Shown in pieces: positions 62,401-64,000 of a stretch of DNA of 64,000 nucleotides. The translations under genes were made by a program, and so were the position numbers. The stretch is from Lithodes maja. Lineage: Eukaryota > Arthropoda > Malacostraca > Decapoda > Lithodidae. The notes under the pieces are model-generated. The model searched no databases and had not been told where the DNA came from. It worked only from the letters and a program-made list of their open reading frames with translations. The stretch lies in assembly GCA_037953745.1 (NCBI GenBank), contig JBAKBP010013205.1, positions 1-64,000 on the forward strand. Direction: 5' to 3'. Position 1 is the first letter of the stretch. Each line of letters begins with the position of its first letter.

Positions 62401-64000
62401 TGGTGCTAATACTGAATCACCCAGGAGAGCCGCCGAGTCAAAACTCTTAAAACCAACTCCAGCTTTAGCCTCCTCCTGTTGATCGTTCCTCTGCTGGTCT
62501 GAAGACGGAGGACTAGGCTGTGACACTTTAGCTGCCCGAGCTCGGGTGACAGCACACGCCATGGGTTGTGCCTGGCACCGCTCGACCCACTCTCGCTCTT
62601 CCCTACTCACGTCGGCCGGCCTCTCGGCAACGACTAAGGGTAGAACCTCAGAAGCGGGCATTGCAAAGTCGTTGCCGAGAAGAAGGTCGACGCCCTCCAC
62701 TGGCAGTTTCTCCACAATCCCAACATCCAATTCACGTGCCACACCATCCACCTCCAACTCCAACCGCACCAGCGGGTATGACCGAGTTGCATTAATACCC
62801 TGCACCACCACCACCCGAGCCGCATTTATAGGGTAGCCAGTCAAGTTTTTCATCAAAGTCTGGGAAGCACCTGTATGCAAGACCTCTACTCCATGCTTGC
62901 GCCCCGCCCACATCACGCAACCCCGTCCTCTATGGTCGCAAAAAACATCCTGAGCAGGGTTCGAGCCTCCCAGGTGCTTCTGCATTGGCTGTGCCTCAGC
63001 CTCTGACGAACTGCCCCGGGCAAACTCAGAAGGCTTCAGAGACACACCAATGTTGCAGGCCAAAGACACAGCTGCTGTAGGTGGTTTGCTAGGACAGACT
63101 CTTGCAAAGTGCCCCTTTTTATGACATTGATAACACTCTAACTCCCCTTTGGGCTTCCCTTGGTACTGGGAAGGGCCCGGCCCCTTCTTAAATGGGACGG
63201 TGCTAGTCTTGTGGTCAGTCTTGGTATCATAACTCTTGTACTTGTTTGCATAAGATATATTACTAACTCGGGGGGGTGGGGCGTCACGCCCCTTGTTACC
63301 TGCCTCACTACGCTGGGCAGACCCGCACCCACGAATTAATGATAGCCGGAGGTCAGCCATCTCAGCTGCCTCCTGTAGAGTTTTTGGATTCTTTTCTTTA
63401 ATAGTTAAAGTCATTTCTGCACCTGTACACTTATAAAACTGCTCGAGCAGAAACAGCTCCGTCAACTGTTCGGCCGTCTCAGCTTTCTCAGAACGTGTCC
63501 AGTTTGTAAGTGCATCTTTTAAGTCCCGGGCATGCTCAAGAAAGGTCGCCTCCCTAGTCTTTGTAACACCCCGAAACTTCAATCGATATGTTTCTGGTTG
63601 CAACTCGTATGCCCGTAGGACAGCTCTCTTCAATTCTGGGTAGTCAATGCAAGACTCTAAAGGCAGTGCATCATAAGCCTTCAGACCCTTACCCGTAAGT
63701 CTTGAGGAGACCAGAGCTGCCCACTTCTCTTCAGGCCAATTATGCTCCCTACACTTCTTCTCAAAACGATTAAAAAATTCTGTGACTTCAGTTTCACTAA
63801 ATGCCGGCACCAACTTGACTAAGTGGGACAAGGACTGTTCTCTTACTTGGCCCTCACGGCCCATCCGAATCCCTGTCGACTCTGCACGAGTCTTATCTAA
63901 ATCTATTTGAGCACAATATTTCTCTGAGTCGTACCTAAGCTCAGCCTCGTGCCTCCTAATCTCAGCCTCAATCTCCTTCTCCTGCTTCCTAGTCTCATTC
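59428..64000 (-). CDS. Gmr1-2 Gag-Pol polyprotein (uninterrupted, runs off the window)
   Basis: One open frame from the window edge to the stop at 59428 (over 1520 codons); an internal ATG at 63864 is not the real start because coding continues upstream (KQEKEIEAEIRRHEAELRYD). Order: SCAN/capsid-like Gag (FFNRFEKKCREHNWPEEKWA), CCHC knuckle (CYQCHKKGHFARVC), protease, integrase (HDTPLAGHLGV...CDICQ; VVDMVGPL, IQSDQGSNF, YHPESQGVLERWH), RT (YLDDVIIYDD), RNase H (LATDASGVGAGA, IYTDHHPLRF). Integrase precedes RT as in Gmr1-1. The protease motif reads LHTGASQTLM: compared with Gmr1-1, an in-frame 3-base loss near 62870 removes one residue and leaves His at the catalytic Asp position. All other catalytic residues are seen. 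Confidence 0.9.
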   Translation of the reverse strand, partial: NETRKQEKEIEAEIRRHEAELRYDSEKYCAQIDLDKTRAESTGIRMGREGQVREQSLSHLVKLVPAFSETEVTEFFNRFEKKCREHNWPEEKWAALVSSRLTGKGLKAYDALPLESCIDYPELKRAVLRAYELQPETYRLKFRGVTKTREATFLEHARDLKDALTNWTRSEKAETAEQLTELFLLEQFYKCTGAEMTLTIKEKNPKTLQEAAEMADLRLSLIRGCGSAQRSEAGNKGRDAPPPRVSNISYANKYKSYDTKTDHKTSTVPFKKGPGPSQYQGKPKGELECYQCHKKGHFARVCPSKPPTAAVSLACNIGVSLKPSEFARGSSSEAEAQPMQKHLGGSNPAQDVFCDHRGRGCVMWAGRKHGVEVLHTGASQTLMKNLTGYPINAARVVVVQGINATRSYPLVRLELEVDGVARELDVGIVEKLPVEGVDLLLGNDFAMPASEVLPLVVAERPADVSREEREWVERCQAQPMACAVTRARAAKVSQPSPPSSDQQRNDQQEEAKAGVGFKSFDSAALLGDSVLAPLLSSGVAPGPVIESDEAGHDESPRQQRYEHRERQREQLSIGEGHALLREQLDRLAPSDIRRLQLEDPELQTCANGAVELDEDGDAQPGDFFYLDGILYRRFQDPNRSWKMGSGVVDQLMVPRECRDSLLSLAHDTPLAGHLGVRKTVAALGKLFWWPGMKSHVQSWINSCDICQRVGKPNQVIPKAPLHPIPVIGPPFSKIVVDMVGPLPPTKAGNKFLLTIMDVATRYPDAYPMKNGMAKTVVSNLLWYFSRYGYPEEIQSDQGSNFTSNLFKQTMQQHGIRAVVSSAYHPESQGVLERWHATLKSMLRCYCADNGRDWDLGLPYVLFAAREVPGESLGFSPNELIFGHRVRGPLNMLREIWEGTVPPCSLLKYVFESRERMLKSLEMAGRNLTGSQALMKDRYDRKVKLREFIVGQEVLILLPLVGNPLSAKYTGPYKIVEKISDLDYLVATPDRRKKNQLCHVNLIKEYVRRPSEPLTVPVLACCGRGGEGEGDSQASEEDSWDHHVSADQWAGNSSLRADEAIAHLPEPQFEAIRQLLGLYPTVFAEHPGLTTQAMHDVDVGHHLPFKSIPYRVPPIKLPALRDELEYMLGRGLIEKGTVKWTSPVTLQPKPDGKVRFCIDFRRLNGLTPTNPYPLPRVDDSVDKIGNARFLSKVDLVKGYWQVPLSERAKEVCGFVVDGSTYRCNVMPYGLKNAPATFQNLMNEIVKDIPNCTVYLDDVIIYDDDFESHCEHLETLFRKLSEASLVVNLAKCDFVKATVQYLGFVVGRGQVCPPQNKVQAINKFPHPTTKKQIMRFLGMIGYYRRFIKGYSTVLAPLTDLLSKDKKFLWAPECEKAFNLVKHLLCTHPILRAPDFNRPFQLATDASGVGAGAVLLQTDNEGVEHPVSFFSKKFNAAQKNYSTIEKELLAIVLSLRHFEVYVPAYGPVVVIYTDHHPLRFLNQFHNRNMRLTRWSLMLQEYNLDIRHIAGCDNVIADCLSRVDDQS

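Overview
This window looks like a repeat-dominated stretch of an arthropod nuclear genome. I could not support any ordinary host gene. A decapod crustacean is my best guess (inference): there are short interstitial TTAGG arrays (the arthropod telomere unit), several divergent CR1/L2-type LINE families, a BEL/Pao element, a Tigger/pogo element, and many TTAA-flanked piggyBac-like elements. Almost every coding signal belongs to a transposable element (TE), and most copies are truncated, frameshifted or nested.

Layout. 1-3600: minus-strand LINE fragments (an L2-like family, CR1 family A, and a family called here RGRP-LINE, which ends in a hairpin and a (TAGA)n tail). 3611-6113: a complete Tigger/pogo DNA transposon with perfect 24-bp inverted repeats, TA duplication and an open 651-aa transposase. 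6116-10751: more LINE fragments, the best being CR1 copy C. 10752-20060: a complete LTR retrotransposon (two 1819-bp LTRs, about 1% different by eye) with integrase upstream of reverse transcriptase, the Gmr1-type order. 20061-27800: LINE fragments, a TTAA-flanked MITE, a nearly full-length CR1 (family B) with an SGNH-esterase ORF1, and microsatellites. 27842-29842: a piggyBac-type element whose only ORF has an acidic N-terminus and the C-terminal Cys-rich domain but no catalytic core.

30601-35450: GC-rich sequence of unknown nature with many copies of a near-palindrome (CCGCTC-nn-GAGCGG) and tandem repeats, split by a TTAA MITE. 36508-37147: another TTAA MITE. 37385-38172: tandem repeats. 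About 38200-44177: a second Ty3/gypsy-type element, truncated in RT. 46427-57049: a BEL/Pao element split by a LINE (family D, 49679-55096). That LINE carries a short (TAGA)n-tailed insertion with a 12-bp duplication and a TTAA MITE, and its 5' end is the first ~39 nt of U4 snRNA. 57056-64000: a second Gmr1-type element on the minus strand, with one LTR and an uninterrupted polyprotein that has lost the protease Asp; it runs off the window.

Insertion order that can be read directly: BEL, then LINE-D into it, then the short (TAGA)n element and the TTAA MITE into LINE-D. Gmr1-2 lies 6 bp after the BEL pol stop. The piggyBac-type element inserted into a dispersed noncoding repeat (repeat R).
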